Source: an uncultured Ruminococcus sp.
Lineage (GTDB): Bacteria; Bacillota; Clostridia; Oscillospirales; CAG-272
Direction: 5' to 3'
NCBI GenBank assembly: GCA_902778145.1
Contig: CACYWW010000004.1
Location: 1-64,000 of the forward strand
Length of the DNA stretch: 64,000 nucleotides
The position numbers and the translations under genes were made by a program. The stretch's first letter is position 1. Every line of letters starts with the position of its first letter. Below are positions 24,673 through 32,077 of this stretch, piece by piece. The notes beneath the pieces were generated by a model. The model saw only the letters and a list, made by a program, of their open reading frames with translations, made no database searches and was not told the origin of the DNA.

Positions 24673-24900
24673 ATGAATCTGGGCAATATTTTCGGTAAAG
24701 TCAAGGATCTGGCAAGCAACGCCGGAGAAATAACGAAGCTCGTGGATCAGCTTCCCGACGGGATCAAATCAAAGGTCGCGCCGCTGGTAGAAAAATTCAA
24801 GGGCGGCGACGCCGAGGCGGCGACAAAGGCTGTCGGCATCCTCGAGGAGCACAAGGACAACGACATAGCCAAGAAGCTCATAGGACTGCTTCGCAAATAA
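24673..24900 (+). CDS. Small helical protein of unknown function
   Basis: A 75-residue soluble protein, MNLGNIFGKVKDLASNAG at its start, made almost wholly of predicted amphipathic helices with alternating Lys and Glu; no cysteines, tryptophans or known motif. It has its own strong promoter, a good ribosome site (AAAAAGGAG 10 bases before ATG) and a hairpin terminator 11 bases after the stop, so it appears to be a single-gene transcript that could be well expressed. I do not recognise a family; a chaperone-, scaffold- or nucleoid-type role is only a guess. Confidence 0.75.
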   Translation: MNLGNIFGKVKDLASNAGEITKLVDQLPDGIKSKVAPLVEKFKGGDAEAATKAVGILEEHKDNDIAKKLIGLLRK

Positions 24901-24911
24901 AAAAAGGAAAG

Positions 24912-24933
24912 GCGCGCCGCACGGCGCGCTTTT
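24912..24933 (+). terminator. Hairpin terminator after the 75-aa gene
   Basis: GCGCGCC (24912-24918) and GGCGCGC (24923-24929) with a four-base loop, then TTTT. It lies just before the acetyltransferase start, which therefore may rely on read-through or an unseen promoter. Confidence 0.75.
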
Positions 24934-24939
24934 ATCGGT

Positions 24940-25536
24940 ATGACGCAGAAAGAGAGAATGGAAAAAGGCCTCGTGTATGATCCGGGCGACGCGGAGATCC
25001 TCGCGGAGCAGGCCGCGCTTTGTGCGAATATACGGAAGTACAACGAATGCGCCGATCCCGGGAAACGGGCAGAAATGCTGAAGGAAATGCTCGCGGAATG
25101 CGGTGAAGGCTGTTACGTTGAGCCTCCGTTTTACGCGAACTGGGGCGGAGCGCACGTCCATTTCGGAAATAACGTTTACGCGAATTTCGGTCTGACCGCG
25201 GTCGACGACGGTCATATATACGTTGGTGATAACGTAATGTTCGGCCCGCACGTAACGATCGCTACCGCGAATCACCCCATATCGCCCGAACACAGAAGAA
25301 GGGGATTGCAGTACAACAAAGACATCCGGATCGGAAACAACGTCTGGATCGGGGCGGGTGCCGTTATAGTCCCCGGCGTCAGCATAGGCGCGGATTCCGT
25401 GATCGGCGCGGGCGCGGTGGTGACGTCCGACATCCCGGAAGGAGTTGTGGCGGTCGGCGTCCCGTGCCGTGTCATCAGACGGATCGGGGAAAGAGATCTG
25501 AAGTATTTTTATAAAGACGAAGAGCTCGATATCTGA
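24940..25536 (+). CDS. Maa/LacA-type sugar O-acetyltransferase
   Basis: A 198-residue left-handed beta-helix acetyltransferase. The N-terminal MTQKERMEKGLVYDPGD is the maltose/galactoside acetyltransferase cap; hexapeptide repeats follow, with the catalytic His region ATANHPI and the acyl-CoA-binding IGNNVWIGAGAVIVPG. These enzymes acetylate maltose, glucose or galactosides, perhaps to detoxify non-metabolised sugars. No clear Shine-Dalgarno precedes ATG 24940; ATG 24958 (MEKGLVYD) has a weak one and is possible. Ends before a bidirectional terminator. Confidence 0.9.
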   Translation: MTQKERMEKGLVYDPGDAEILAEQAALCANIRKYNECADPGKRAEMLKEMLAECGEGCYVEPPFYANWGGAHVHFGNNVYANFGLTAVDDGHIYVGDNVMFGPHVTIATANHPISPEHRRRGLQYNKDIRIGNNVWIGAGAVIVPGVSIGADSVIGAGAVVTSDIPEGVVAVGVPCRVIRRIGERDLKYFYKDEELDI

Positions 25537-25571
25537 TTTTCATTTGTCTTTATTACACCGGAGACGTTAAA

Positions 25572-25614
25572 AAAGCAAGCGCCGGGGGTCGAAAGACCGT
25601 CCGGCGTTTGCTTT
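25572..25614. terminator. Strong bidirectional terminator
   Basis: Arms AAAGCAAGCGCCGG and CCGGCGTTTGCTTT with one mismatch, and an inner GGTC-GAAA-GACC stem-loop. Ends both the acetyltransferase gene and, on the minus strand, the ylxM-ffh-rpsP-khpA operon. Confidence 0.88.
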
Positions 25615-25620
25615 GCGCTG

Positions 25621-25860
25621 TTACTGGATCTCAACGGCGACTCTGTCACCTTTGCGGTTTCCCGCGGCTCTCATGACAGAGCGTATCGCCTTTGCTATCC
25701 TGCCGTGCTTTCCGATAACTTTGCCCATATCATCGGGAGCTGCGGAGATCACAAGAACGATCGTTCCGTCTTCGCTTTCATTCACTGCGACGTCTACGCT
25801 GTCCGGATCGTCCACCAAAGCACGCGTGATGTTCATGAGCATCTGTTTGTATGCGTTCAT
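25621..25860 (-). CDS. khpA: KH-domain RNA-binding protein KhpA (YlqC)
   Basis: A 79-residue single type-II KH domain protein with the GxxG loop seen as GKHGRIAKAIR (residues ~50-60), typical of KhpA/YlqC. With KhpB it binds RNA and in other Gram-positives affects cell division and elongation. It follows rpsP by 73 bases on the minus strand, in the conserved ffh-rpsP-khpA order. The genes rimM, trmD and rplS, which usually follow in Bacillota, are absent; a terminator comes directly after. Confidence 0.93.
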   Translation of the reverse strand: MNAYKQMLMNITRALVDDPDSVDVAVNESEDGTIVLVISAAPDDMGKVIGKHGRIAKAIRSVMRAAGNRKGDRVAVEIQ

Positions 25861-25933
25861 TGTCTGTTCCGTTTCTCCGACGCAGAGTTACACCGCGCCC
25901 CTGCCGTCGGCGCAGGGAGGCGCGGCAATGGCA

Positions 25934-26182
25934 TCACTTGGATATGATACCGTTTTTGACGAACAGGGACTTTACGGTCTCGGTGGGCTGTGCGCCGTTC
26001 TTGAGCCACGTTGCGGCCTTGTCAGCGTCGATGTTCACAAGCGCCGGTTCCTTCATGGGATCGTAGGTGCCGATCTCCTCTATGAATTTACCGTCTCTGG
26101 GAGAACGGGAATCCGCGACGACTACGCGGTAATAAGGATTCTTTTTTGCTCCGATCCTTTTGAGTCTGATTTTGACTGCCAT
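25934..26182 (-). CDS. rpsP: 30S ribosomal protein S16
   Basis: An 82-residue ribosomal protein S16 with the invariant start [19 protein letters not shown] and the internal [17 protein letters not shown]. It binds 16S rRNA in the body of the small subunit and helps assembly. Length is normal. AAAGGAA precedes the ATG. Third gene of the ylxM operon. Confidence 0.98.
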   Translation of the reverse strand: MAVKIRLKRIGAKKNPYYRVVVADSRSPRDGKFIEEIGTYDPMKEPALVNIDADKAATWLKNGAQPTETVKSLFVKNGIISK

Positions 26183-26230
26183 TTTGATATGTTCCTTTCA
26201 ATTATTTTTTATTATGACCCGATTGGGTGA

Positions 26231-27562
26231 TCATCTGAATCCGAAGCGGCGGCTGAGTGATTTCCCGCCGTCGCGGTTGAACTGCTTCATCAGCTTGTGA
26301 GTCTGTTCATACTGCTTCAGCAGCCTGTTGACGTCCTCGACCTTCATACCGCATCCGGCGGCTATGCGCTTTTTGCGGGAGGAGTTGATTATGGACGGTT
26401 TCTGTCTTTCCTTCGGCGTCATCGACTGGATTATCGCCTTCGTTCTGTCTATCTGTCTGTCATCTATCTGTACGTCCTTGAGAGCCGCGGTGTTTGCGCC
26501 GGGAATCATCTTCAGAACGTTTTCAAGCGGACCCATGCGCTTCAGCTGATCGAGCTGGTCGAGATAATCGCCGAGAGTGAAGGAGTTTTCCGCGAGCTTG
26601 CGCTCCATTTCGGCGGCTTTCTTCTCGTCAAGCGCCTGTTCGGCTTTTTCTATCAGAGTGAGGACGTCGCCCATACCGAGGATCCTCTGAGCCATCCTGT
26701 CGGGATGGAAGACCTCGAGCGCGTCCATCTTTTCGCCGACGCCGCAGAATTTTATCGGTTTGCCGGTGACGTACTTGACGCTGAGCGCCGCGCCGCCTCT
26801 CGTGTCGCCGTCGAGCTTGGTGAGGATGACGCCCGTAATATCAAGCTTTTCGTTGAACGTCTTCGCGACGTTTACGGCGTCCTGACCGAGCATGGCGTCT
26901 ATCGTCAAAAGTATCTCGTCCGGATCCACGGCGGCCTTGATGTTCTGAAGCTCCTCCATAAGACCCTCGTCTATGTGGAGACGGCCGGCGGTGTCGATTA
27001 TAACGACGTCGTTGCCGTATTTGACGGCGTGGCTGATGCCCGCCTTCGCTATATCAACGGGGGATAGCTTGTCGCCCATCGTGAACACGGGCACGCCCAC
27101 CGATTCGCCTACGACCTGCAGCTGTTTGATGGCGGCGGGCCTGTAAACGTCGCACGCCACGAGGAGAGGACGCTTTTCGTTTTTGTCCTTGAACAGCTTT
27201 GCGAGCTTGGCGCAGTGAGTCGTTTTACCGGCGCCCTGAAGACCGACGAGCATTATCACCGTGGGCGGCTTAGACGCGAATTTTACCTTCTCCGTCTGAC
27301 CTCCCATCAGGGACGTCAGCTCCTCGTTCACGATCTTGACGATCATCTGCGAGGGTACGAGCGATTCCATGACGGCGGTGCCGACGGCGCGCTCGGAAAC
27401 GGAGTTGACGAATTCCTTAACGACTTTGAAGTTCACGTCCGCTTCGAGCAGCGCGAGCTTTATCTGCCGCATGCCTTCTTTTATATCGGATTCAGAAAGC
27501 TTGCCTTTGTTCCTGAAAACGGAGAAAGCACGGGAAAGTTTTTCCGACAATGATTCGAGCAT
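26231..27562 (-). CDS. ffh: Signal recognition particle GTPase Ffh
   Basis: A 443-residue SRP54 protein: N-domain (1-85), GTPase G-domain with GLQGAGKTTH near 105, DTAGRLH near 188 and TKLDGD near 246, then a methionine-containing M domain (~300-430) that binds 4.5S RNA and signal peptides. It delivers ribosomes to FtsY at the membrane. Shine-Dalgarno AAGGAG before the ATG; it follows ylxM by 14 bases, the standard order. Confidence 0.98.
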   Translation of the reverse strand: MLESLSEKLSRAFSVFRNKGKLSESDIKEGMRQIKLALLEADVNFKVVKEFVNSVSERAVGTAVMESLVPSQMIVKIVNEELTSLMGGQTEKVKFASKPPTVIMLVGLQGAGKTTHCAKLAKLFKDKNEKRPLLVACDVYRPAAIKQLQVVGESVGVPVFTMGDKLSPVDIAKAGISHAVKYGNDVVIIDTAGRLHIDEGLMEELQNIKAAVDPDEILLTIDAMLGQDAVNVAKTFNEKLDITGVILTKLDGDTRGGAALSVKYVTGKPIKFCGVGEKMDALEVFHPDRMAQRILGMGDVLTLIEKAEQALDEKKAAEMERKLAENSFTLGDYLDQLDQLKRMGPLENVLKMIPGANTAALKDVQIDDRQIDRTKAIIQSMTPKERQKPSIINSSRKKRIAAGCGMKVEDVNRLLKQYEQTHKLMKQFNRDGGKSLSRRFGFR

Positions 27563-27576
27563 TTATAACTCCTTAT

Positions 27577-27912
27577 CTAAAACGAGAGCTTATCGATCAG
27601 CGAGACGAGACGTTCCCTCAGATCCTCCGGTACGTCCGGACGGTCTATTTCCGCCTTTATCCCGTTTACCGTTTTTTCGTTCTCACGGTATTTACCGTAC
27701 AGCCCGAGCTTTTGCTCGTAATGCTCAAGAAGCTCGATCCCGCGGCGGAGATTGTCTCTCACTCCCTGACGTGAGATACCGGCGTTTTCGGCGACTTCGG
27801 AAAGCGAGAGATCGTCGTTGTAATAAAGATCTATCGACTCCGCGACGGAGGGCGTAAGAAGCTCCCCGTAAATATCAAACAGTACGCAGATACGCGTCTT
27901 ATCTCCGTCCAT
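27577..27912 (-). CDS. ylxM: YlxM/UPF0122 helix-turn-helix protein
   Basis: A 111-residue sigma-70 region-4-like HTH protein of the YlxM (UPF0122) family. Key stretch: LYYNDDLSLSEVAENAGISRQGV (first 20 residues suffice to see it) at ~28-50, followed by a basic helix DNLRRG. YlxM proteins sit upstream of ffh and can stimulate SRP GTPase activity in streptococci. It has a consensus promoter, and its short leader is almost filled by a perfect 9-bp inverted repeat. The ribosome site AGGTGAGG is very close to the ATG. Confidence 0.93.
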   Translation of the reverse strand: MDGDKTRICVLFDIYGELLTPSVAESIDLYYNDDLSLSEVAENAGISRQGVRDNLRRGIELLEHYEQKLGLYGKYRENEKTVNGIKAEIDRPDVPEDLRERLVSLIDKLSF

Positions 27913-27919
27913 ACCTCAC

Positions 27920-27942
27920 CTGTAAAGTAAATCACTTTACAG
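27920..27942 (-). promoter_or_regulatory. Perfect 9-bp inverted repeat at the ylxM transcription start
   Basis: CTGTAAAGT and ACTTTACAG separated by five bases, directly abutting the -10 box and covering the predicted start of transcription and leader. It could be a DNA operator or a 5' RNA hairpin. Confidence 0.6.
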
Positions 27943-27971
27943 AGTATATCACAAAAAAGCCGGTTTGTCAA
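27943..27971 (-). promoter_or_regulatory. Promoter of the ylxM-ffh operon
   Basis: On the minus strand TTGACA (27966-27971), 17-base spacer, TATACT (27943-27948). Start of transcription expected near 27936. Confidence 0.8.
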
Positions 27972-28031
27972 TAGCAATTTGAAAAAAACAGGCTTTTCCG
28001 GTCACTTTTATGCAGTTTAACAAATCCACAC

Positions 28032-28060
28032 TTGACAACAGGCTTTTTAAATGATAAAAT
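28032..28060 (+). promoter_or_regulatory. Promoter of the pfkB operon
   Basis: TTGACA (28032-28037), 17-base spacer, TAAAAT (28055-28060), about 22 bases before the ATG at 28082. Divergent from the ylxM promoter. Confidence 0.78.
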
Positions 28061-28081
28061 TTATAAAAAGGCGGACCGTTT

Positions 28082-28981
28082 ATGATATATACACTCACAC
28101 TCAACCCGAGCATAGACCACTATATCGGGATAAAAAGAACAGAAAAAGGCTCCGTTAACCGCGCTTCGTCGTCACGTACCGTTTGCGGCGGAAAGGGTAT
28201 CAACGTCAGCATAGCCCTGTCCGCTCTCGGCATCGGCAGTACCGCGCTCGGCTTCTGCGGCGGATTTACCGGAGACAGGATACTCTCGGAGCTTGACAGG
28301 CTCGGTATCGCTCACGCGTTCGTGCGTACTTCGTCTGAAACGCGTATCAATACCAAGCTTATAACGGATGACGGCGTTACAGAGATCAATTCGCCCGGGG
28401 CGCCGGTAAGCGGATCCGAGGCGGAGGAGCTTTTACGCATCGTGTCGCGCGCAAAAGCGGACGATACGGTCATTCTTTCGGGCTCGGCTCCGCCCGGGTT
28501 CAACGTCGTGCCGCTGCTTGAGACGATAAAACGTACGGGAGCGCGGTTCATTGCGGACTCCTCGGGGGAGACGCTGAGGCTCTGTCTCGGATTTTATCCG
28601 TATCTGATAAAGCCGAACGCCGCCGAACTGCGTCAGCTCACGGGCGGCGGGGAGAACATTGCCGCGTGCGTCCGAAAAATATCCGGCGCGGCGGAGAAGA
28701 TCCTCGTATCGGACGGGGAGAAAGGCGCGTATCTTTTTGACGGGAACGGAGAAAGAACGGTCGGGGTGACTGACGCGGGGCTTCCCGTGATAAACCCGAC
28801 GGGCTCGGGCGACAGTATGATCGCCGGATTCATATTCGGAGAGCTGAACGGCGTCGACCCGCTTGTTTGCGCCGTATCCGCCGGCTCCGCCACGGCATAC
28901 AGCGAAAACATATTCGACATTGAAACATTTTACCGCGTGCTTTCATCATATCGCGGTTTTTCAGAAAATTCGTACATCTGA
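28082..28981 (+). CDS. PfkB-family 1-phosphofructokinase-like sugar kinase
   Basis: A 299-residue PfkB-family kinase that looks like 1-phosphofructokinase/tagatose-6-phosphate kinase: N-terminal YTLTLNPSIDHYI, sugar-binding CGGKGINVSIAL near 36, and the C-terminal active-site motif NPTGSGDSMIAGF near 240 with the catalytic Asp. It would phosphorylate fructose-1-P or tagatose-6-P. A tagatose role would fit the galactoside enzymes in the window, but sequence alone does not separate the two. First gene of a three-gene operon. Confidence 0.9.
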   Translation: MIYTLTLNPSIDHYIGIKRTEKGSVNRASSSRTVCGGKGINVSIALSALGIGSTALGFCGGFTGDRILSELDRLGIAHAFVRTSSETRINTKLITDDGVTEINSPGAPVSGSEAEELLRIVSRAKADDTVILSGSAPPGFNVVPLLETIKRTGARFIADSSGETLRLCLGFYPYLIKPNAAELRQLTGGGENIAACVRKISGAAEKILVSDGEKGAYLFDGNGERTVGVTDAGLPVINPTGSGDSMIAGFIFGELNGVDPLVCAVSAGSATAYSENIFDIETFYRVLSSYRGFSENSYI

Positions 28982-28995
28982 CGGAGGTTGATTTT

Positions 28996-29907
28996 ATGGA
29001 ATTCAGAACAGAGTTTTCAGACGGCAAAAGAGTCCTTCTGATCATGAATCCGAAAGCCGGCAAGACCACCTCGAAGACGAAGATCGATTATTTTAAAAAA
29101 ACGCTTGAGAAATACGGCTTCAGGCCTACACTTTACCTGACCGAATACGCAAAGCACTCGACCGAGCTTGTCGTCAAATACGGCGAGGAGTACGATATGG
29201 TCGTCTGCAGCGGCGGCGACGGAACGCTGAACGAGGTCGTGAGCGGTCTGATGCAGCTTGAGAAGCGTCCGATACTCGGTTATCTGCCCGCCGGGACGAC
29301 GAATGATTTCGCAAAGACGATGAGACTGCCGAAGCTTGTGGAGCAGTCTGTCGCCATGATGGCGAGGGGGAAGCTCTGCGACGTTGACTGCGGAACGTTC
29401 AACGGCGAATGCTTCGTATACGTCGCGTCTTTCGGCGCGTTCACGAAGGTCTCTTATTCGACACCGCAGAGCGCAAAGAACATGTTCGGACGCGCGGCGT
29501 ATATCTTCGACAGCATACAGAGCGCGTTCGAGATCAGACCGTATCACGCAAAGGTGACGACGGACGACGCGGTATACGTCGACGATTTCATCTTCGGTTC
29601 GGTGACGAACGCGCTCAACGTCGGCGGCGTACTGACGCTCCCGCGTGAGATAGTCAATTTCTCGGACGGCAAATTCGAGGTCCTTCTCATCAAGAACATC
29701 GACAATCCCGAGGATTTTTCGGATACGATCAGAGCGTGCATAGATATGAATTACGACAGCGACAACGTCATACTCACGCAGTCTTCAAGCGTTACCATAG
29801 AGTTCGACGAGGATACGCCCTTCACAAAGGACGGTGAGTTTGCCGGCAGCATGAGGGAAAATACGGTTAAATGCATCAGCCCGGGATATAAACTTTTGAT
29901 ACCGTAA
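28996..29907 (+). CDS. Diacylglycerol kinase-family lipid kinase
   Basis: A 303-residue DAGK/YegS-type lipid kinase: phosphate-loop-like MNPKAGK near 16, nucleotide motif CSGGDGTLNEVVSGL near 72, and AGTTNDFAK near 97. The C-terminal beta-sandwich is present. Such enzymes phosphorylate diacylglycerol or related lipids at the membrane, recycling phospholipid. Good ribosome site (GGAGG) 15 bases after the kinase stop; co-transcribed with pfkB and the GH5-like gene. Confidence 0.92.
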   Translation: MEFRTEFSDGKRVLLIMNPKAGKTTSKTKIDYFKKTLEKYGFRPTLYLTEYAKHSTELVVKYGEEYDMVVCSGGDGTLNEVVSGLMQLEKRPILGYLPAGTTNDFAKTMRLPKLVEQSVAMMARGKLCDVDCGTFNGECFVYVASFGAFTKVSYSTPQSAKNMFGRAAYIFDSIQSAFEIRPYHAKVTTDDAVYVDDFIFGSVTNALNVGGVLTLPREIVNFSDGKFEVLLIKNIDNPEDFSDTIRACIDMNYDSDNVILTQSSSVTIEFDEDTPFTKDGEFAGSMRENTVKCISPGYKLLIP

Positions 29908-29920
29908 GACAGGAGAGAAA

Positions 29921-31396
29921 ATGAAAAGAATAATAGCGATCATATGTGTAACGGCGGCGCTTGCCGCCATGTGTTTCCCCGTGAGAGGAGAGGATACGCG
30001 GATGAATGAAATGAAATACGGACTTCACGTCGAGGACGACGGCACGGTAACGCTCGACGGAAAGCCGTTTTACGGCTTCGGCGTCAATTATTTCGGATGC
30101 TTTGCGAGATACGCCGACGCGTCACAGTTCGAGGACGAGTTCAAGGCGGGACTTGCCGGACTTGCGTCATATGATATACCTTTCATACGCATAGCCCTTT
30201 GCGCGTTTTATCCGACGTATTACGAGCTGTACGACAAGGATCCCGAAAAAGTATTCTCATATATGAAAAAGGTCCTTGACGAATGTGAAAAAAACCACAT
30301 AGGCGTCATCGGGTCGCTGATGTGGTGGGACGCCGTTATCCCCGCCCATCTCGGCGCGAAACGCTCGGATATGGGCGTTGAAGGCAGTGAAGTGATCGAA
30401 TACGCGAAAAAGTACACGAGAGATGTTGTGTCGCGCTTCGCCGATCATCCCGCGATATGGGGCTGGGAGATAGGAAATGAATACAATCTTGACGCCGATC
30501 TTTGCGACAGAGAGCTGAAAATGTTCCTGTGGCCGGACGGGATCCCCGGCATGCCGCTCGATAAAGTCAACGGGTTCGACTATTTCACGTCGGAGGAGCT
30601 TTCGGTATTTTACACCGAGATCGCGAAGACGATAAGGGAGTACGACGGATACAGGATGATATCGACGGGCAACGGTGAAATGAGACCGTTTGCGTACGCG
30701 CTTTACAAAGCCGGACAGAAAAAGAACGCCGATCACGTCTGGGATCTGAGATGGGACGGAAGCACGCTCAGTCAGTTCGAAAAGATGAACAAGCTGTTCA
30801 CGCCCGACCCGACGGACACGCTCAGCTTCCATCTTCAGAACGCGACCGCCGACGGAAGCAAAAAATATGTGATGGAATTCAATTTGTTCGGTAAGACGCT
30901 TTCCTGCGAGGATTATTTCCGCGCCTATTACGATACGGCGAAAAAGCTCGGAAAAGCCTGCTATTTCGGAGAGTTCGGCGATATGCTCGAGATGGAATCC
31001 GCGCCCGACGTTATAGAGAAATTCAGAGAAGTGACGGACGCTATCGGCGCCTCCGGCATACAGATCGCGTCTCTCTGGCAGTTCCAGGATTACACCGATC
31101 AGGGAGTGTCCGGCGAAAAGCTCGCCGTCCTTTCCGAGCTCAACAAAAAGCTTGTTGCCGACGGAAAGCAGGATACCTCCGCCGCTTGGGCCGACAGGAC
31201 GAACGTGACGGAAAGCGCGACGGATACGGTCACGGAACCCGCGGCGACCGCGGACGATCAGACCGGGGCAGTCAAGCCCGACGGGACCGATGAGGGGAAG
31301 AAAGTATCCCCGCTCGCGTTCATCATCCCCGCCGCCGTCATAGCGGCAGCCGCCGTCGCCGCGGTAATCGTACTGCGGAAAAAGCGCAGGCACTGA
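29921..31396 (+). CDS. Secreted, C-terminally anchored GH5-like glycosidase
   Basis: A 491-residue exported protein. Signal peptide at 1-23 ending near VRGED; a (beta/alpha)8 glycoside hydrolase domain of clan GH-A (~30-415) with the predicted acid/base Glu187 in GWEIGNE and nucleophile Glu351 in YFGEFGD; a Thr/Asp/Ala linker; and a C-terminal transmembrane helix (~463-485) followed by KKRRH, so it is probably displayed on the cell surface. It most resembles GH5 cellulase/mannanase-like proteins; substrate is not determined. Third gene of the pfkB operon, ended by a hairpin. Confidence 0.87.
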   Translation: MKRIIAIICVTAALAAMCFPVRGEDTRMNEMKYGLHVEDDGTVTLDGKPFYGFGVNYFGCFARYADASQFEDEFKAGLAGLASYDIPFIRIALCAFYPTYYELYDKDPEKVFSYMKKVLDECEKNHIGVIGSLMWWDAVIPAHLGAKRSDMGVEGSEVIEYAKKYTRDVVSRFADHPAIWGWEIGNEYNLDADLCDRELKMFLWPDGIPGMPLDKVNGFDYFTSEELSVFYTEIAKTIREYDGYRMISTGNGEMRPFAYALYKAGQKKNADHVWDLRWDGSTLSQFEKMNKLFTPDPTDTLSFHLQNATADGSKKYVMEFNLFGKTLSCEDYFRAYYDTAKKLGKACYFGEFGDMLEMESAPDVIEKFREVTDAIGASGIQIASLWQFQDYTDQGVSGEKLAVLSELNKKLVADGKQDTSAAWADRTNVTESATDTVTEPAATADDQTGAVKPDGTDEGKKVSPLAFIIPAAVIAAAAVAAVIVLRKKRRH

Positions 31397-31418
31397 ACGT
31401 CATAATACATAAAAAAGT

Positions 31419-31447
31419 CCCGCGGGACCATTGAGGTGCCCCGCGGG
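31419..31447. terminator. Bidirectional terminator between GH5 gene and ruvX
   Basis: Two CCCGCGGG blocks (31419-31426 and 31440-31447) can pair, with an A run before and ATTTTATTTT after. The genes on either side converge. Confidence 0.8.
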
Positions 31448-31453
31448 CGTATT

Positions 31454-32077
31454 TTATTTTGAATCGAGATATGCCTGAAGGATTATCTCGGCAGCCAGCT
31501 TGTCCACCTCGTCCTTGCGTTTCTTCCCGCGGACGTTGTTTTCGGACAGATACATATGAGCGGATACCGTAGTCAGCCTCTCGTCGTACAGTATCACGTT
31601 CGTGCCGCAGACCGTTTTCAGCAGACCGGCAAAGCCGTGCGCCTTTTCAGATCTGGGACCGTGAGTGCCGTTCATGTTCACCGGATCGCCGAGAACTATA
31701 TCGGTTATCCCGTATGAGATGACGTATTCCTTGATCCTTTCCGCAAGCTTCGGCGCCCATTCCTCGCGGATGCAGCCGACGCGGCAGGCGAGGAAATTCG
31801 TCTCGTCGGATACGGCGATACCGGTCCTCACGTCTCCGTAGTCTACACCGAGGTAACGCGGCCCGGACCGCGGAGGGAACAGCGTGCATCCCTCCGAGCG
31901 GAACTGAGCGATCTTTTCGTACAGACTGTCCGTCGTGACGGAAAAGTGACCGGCAAGACATCTGATGCAGGTGAATTCGGTCGAGCCTCTGTTCACCATT
32001 TTTTTGTAAAGCGCGATCTCGTCGTCAGTCAGCGCCGAGCCGCACTTCGCGCATCTTATAAACTTACCGTCCTGCAA
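31454..32077 (-). CDS. ruvX: RuvX/YqgF nuclease with N-terminal zinc-ribbon-like extension
   Basis: A 207-residue protein whose residues ~73-207 are a complete YqgF/RuvX RNase H-fold domain (LGVDYGDVRTGIAVSD, VLGDPVNMNG, LYDERLTT and the C-terminal KDEVDKLAAEIIL), implicated in pre-16S rRNA processing and Holliday-junction resolution. Ordinary RuvX is ~140 residues. The extra N-terminal ~70 carry CxxC pairs at 9/12 and 37/40, a likely zinc ribbon. The start is TTG at 32077, 22 bases inside the GH27 gene; no ATG could include the cysteines. Last gene of the tsaE operon. Confidence 0.88.
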   Translation of the reverse strand: MQDGKFIRCAKCGSALTDDEIALYKKMVNRGSTEFTCIRCLAGHFSVTTDSLYEKIAQFRSEGCTLFPPRSGPRYLGVDYGDVRTGIAVSDETNFLACRVGCIREEWAPKLAERIKEYVISYGITDIVLGDPVNMNGTHGPRSEKAHGFAGLLKTVCGTNVILYDERLTTVSAHMYLSENNVRGKKRKDEVDKLAAEIILQAYLDSK

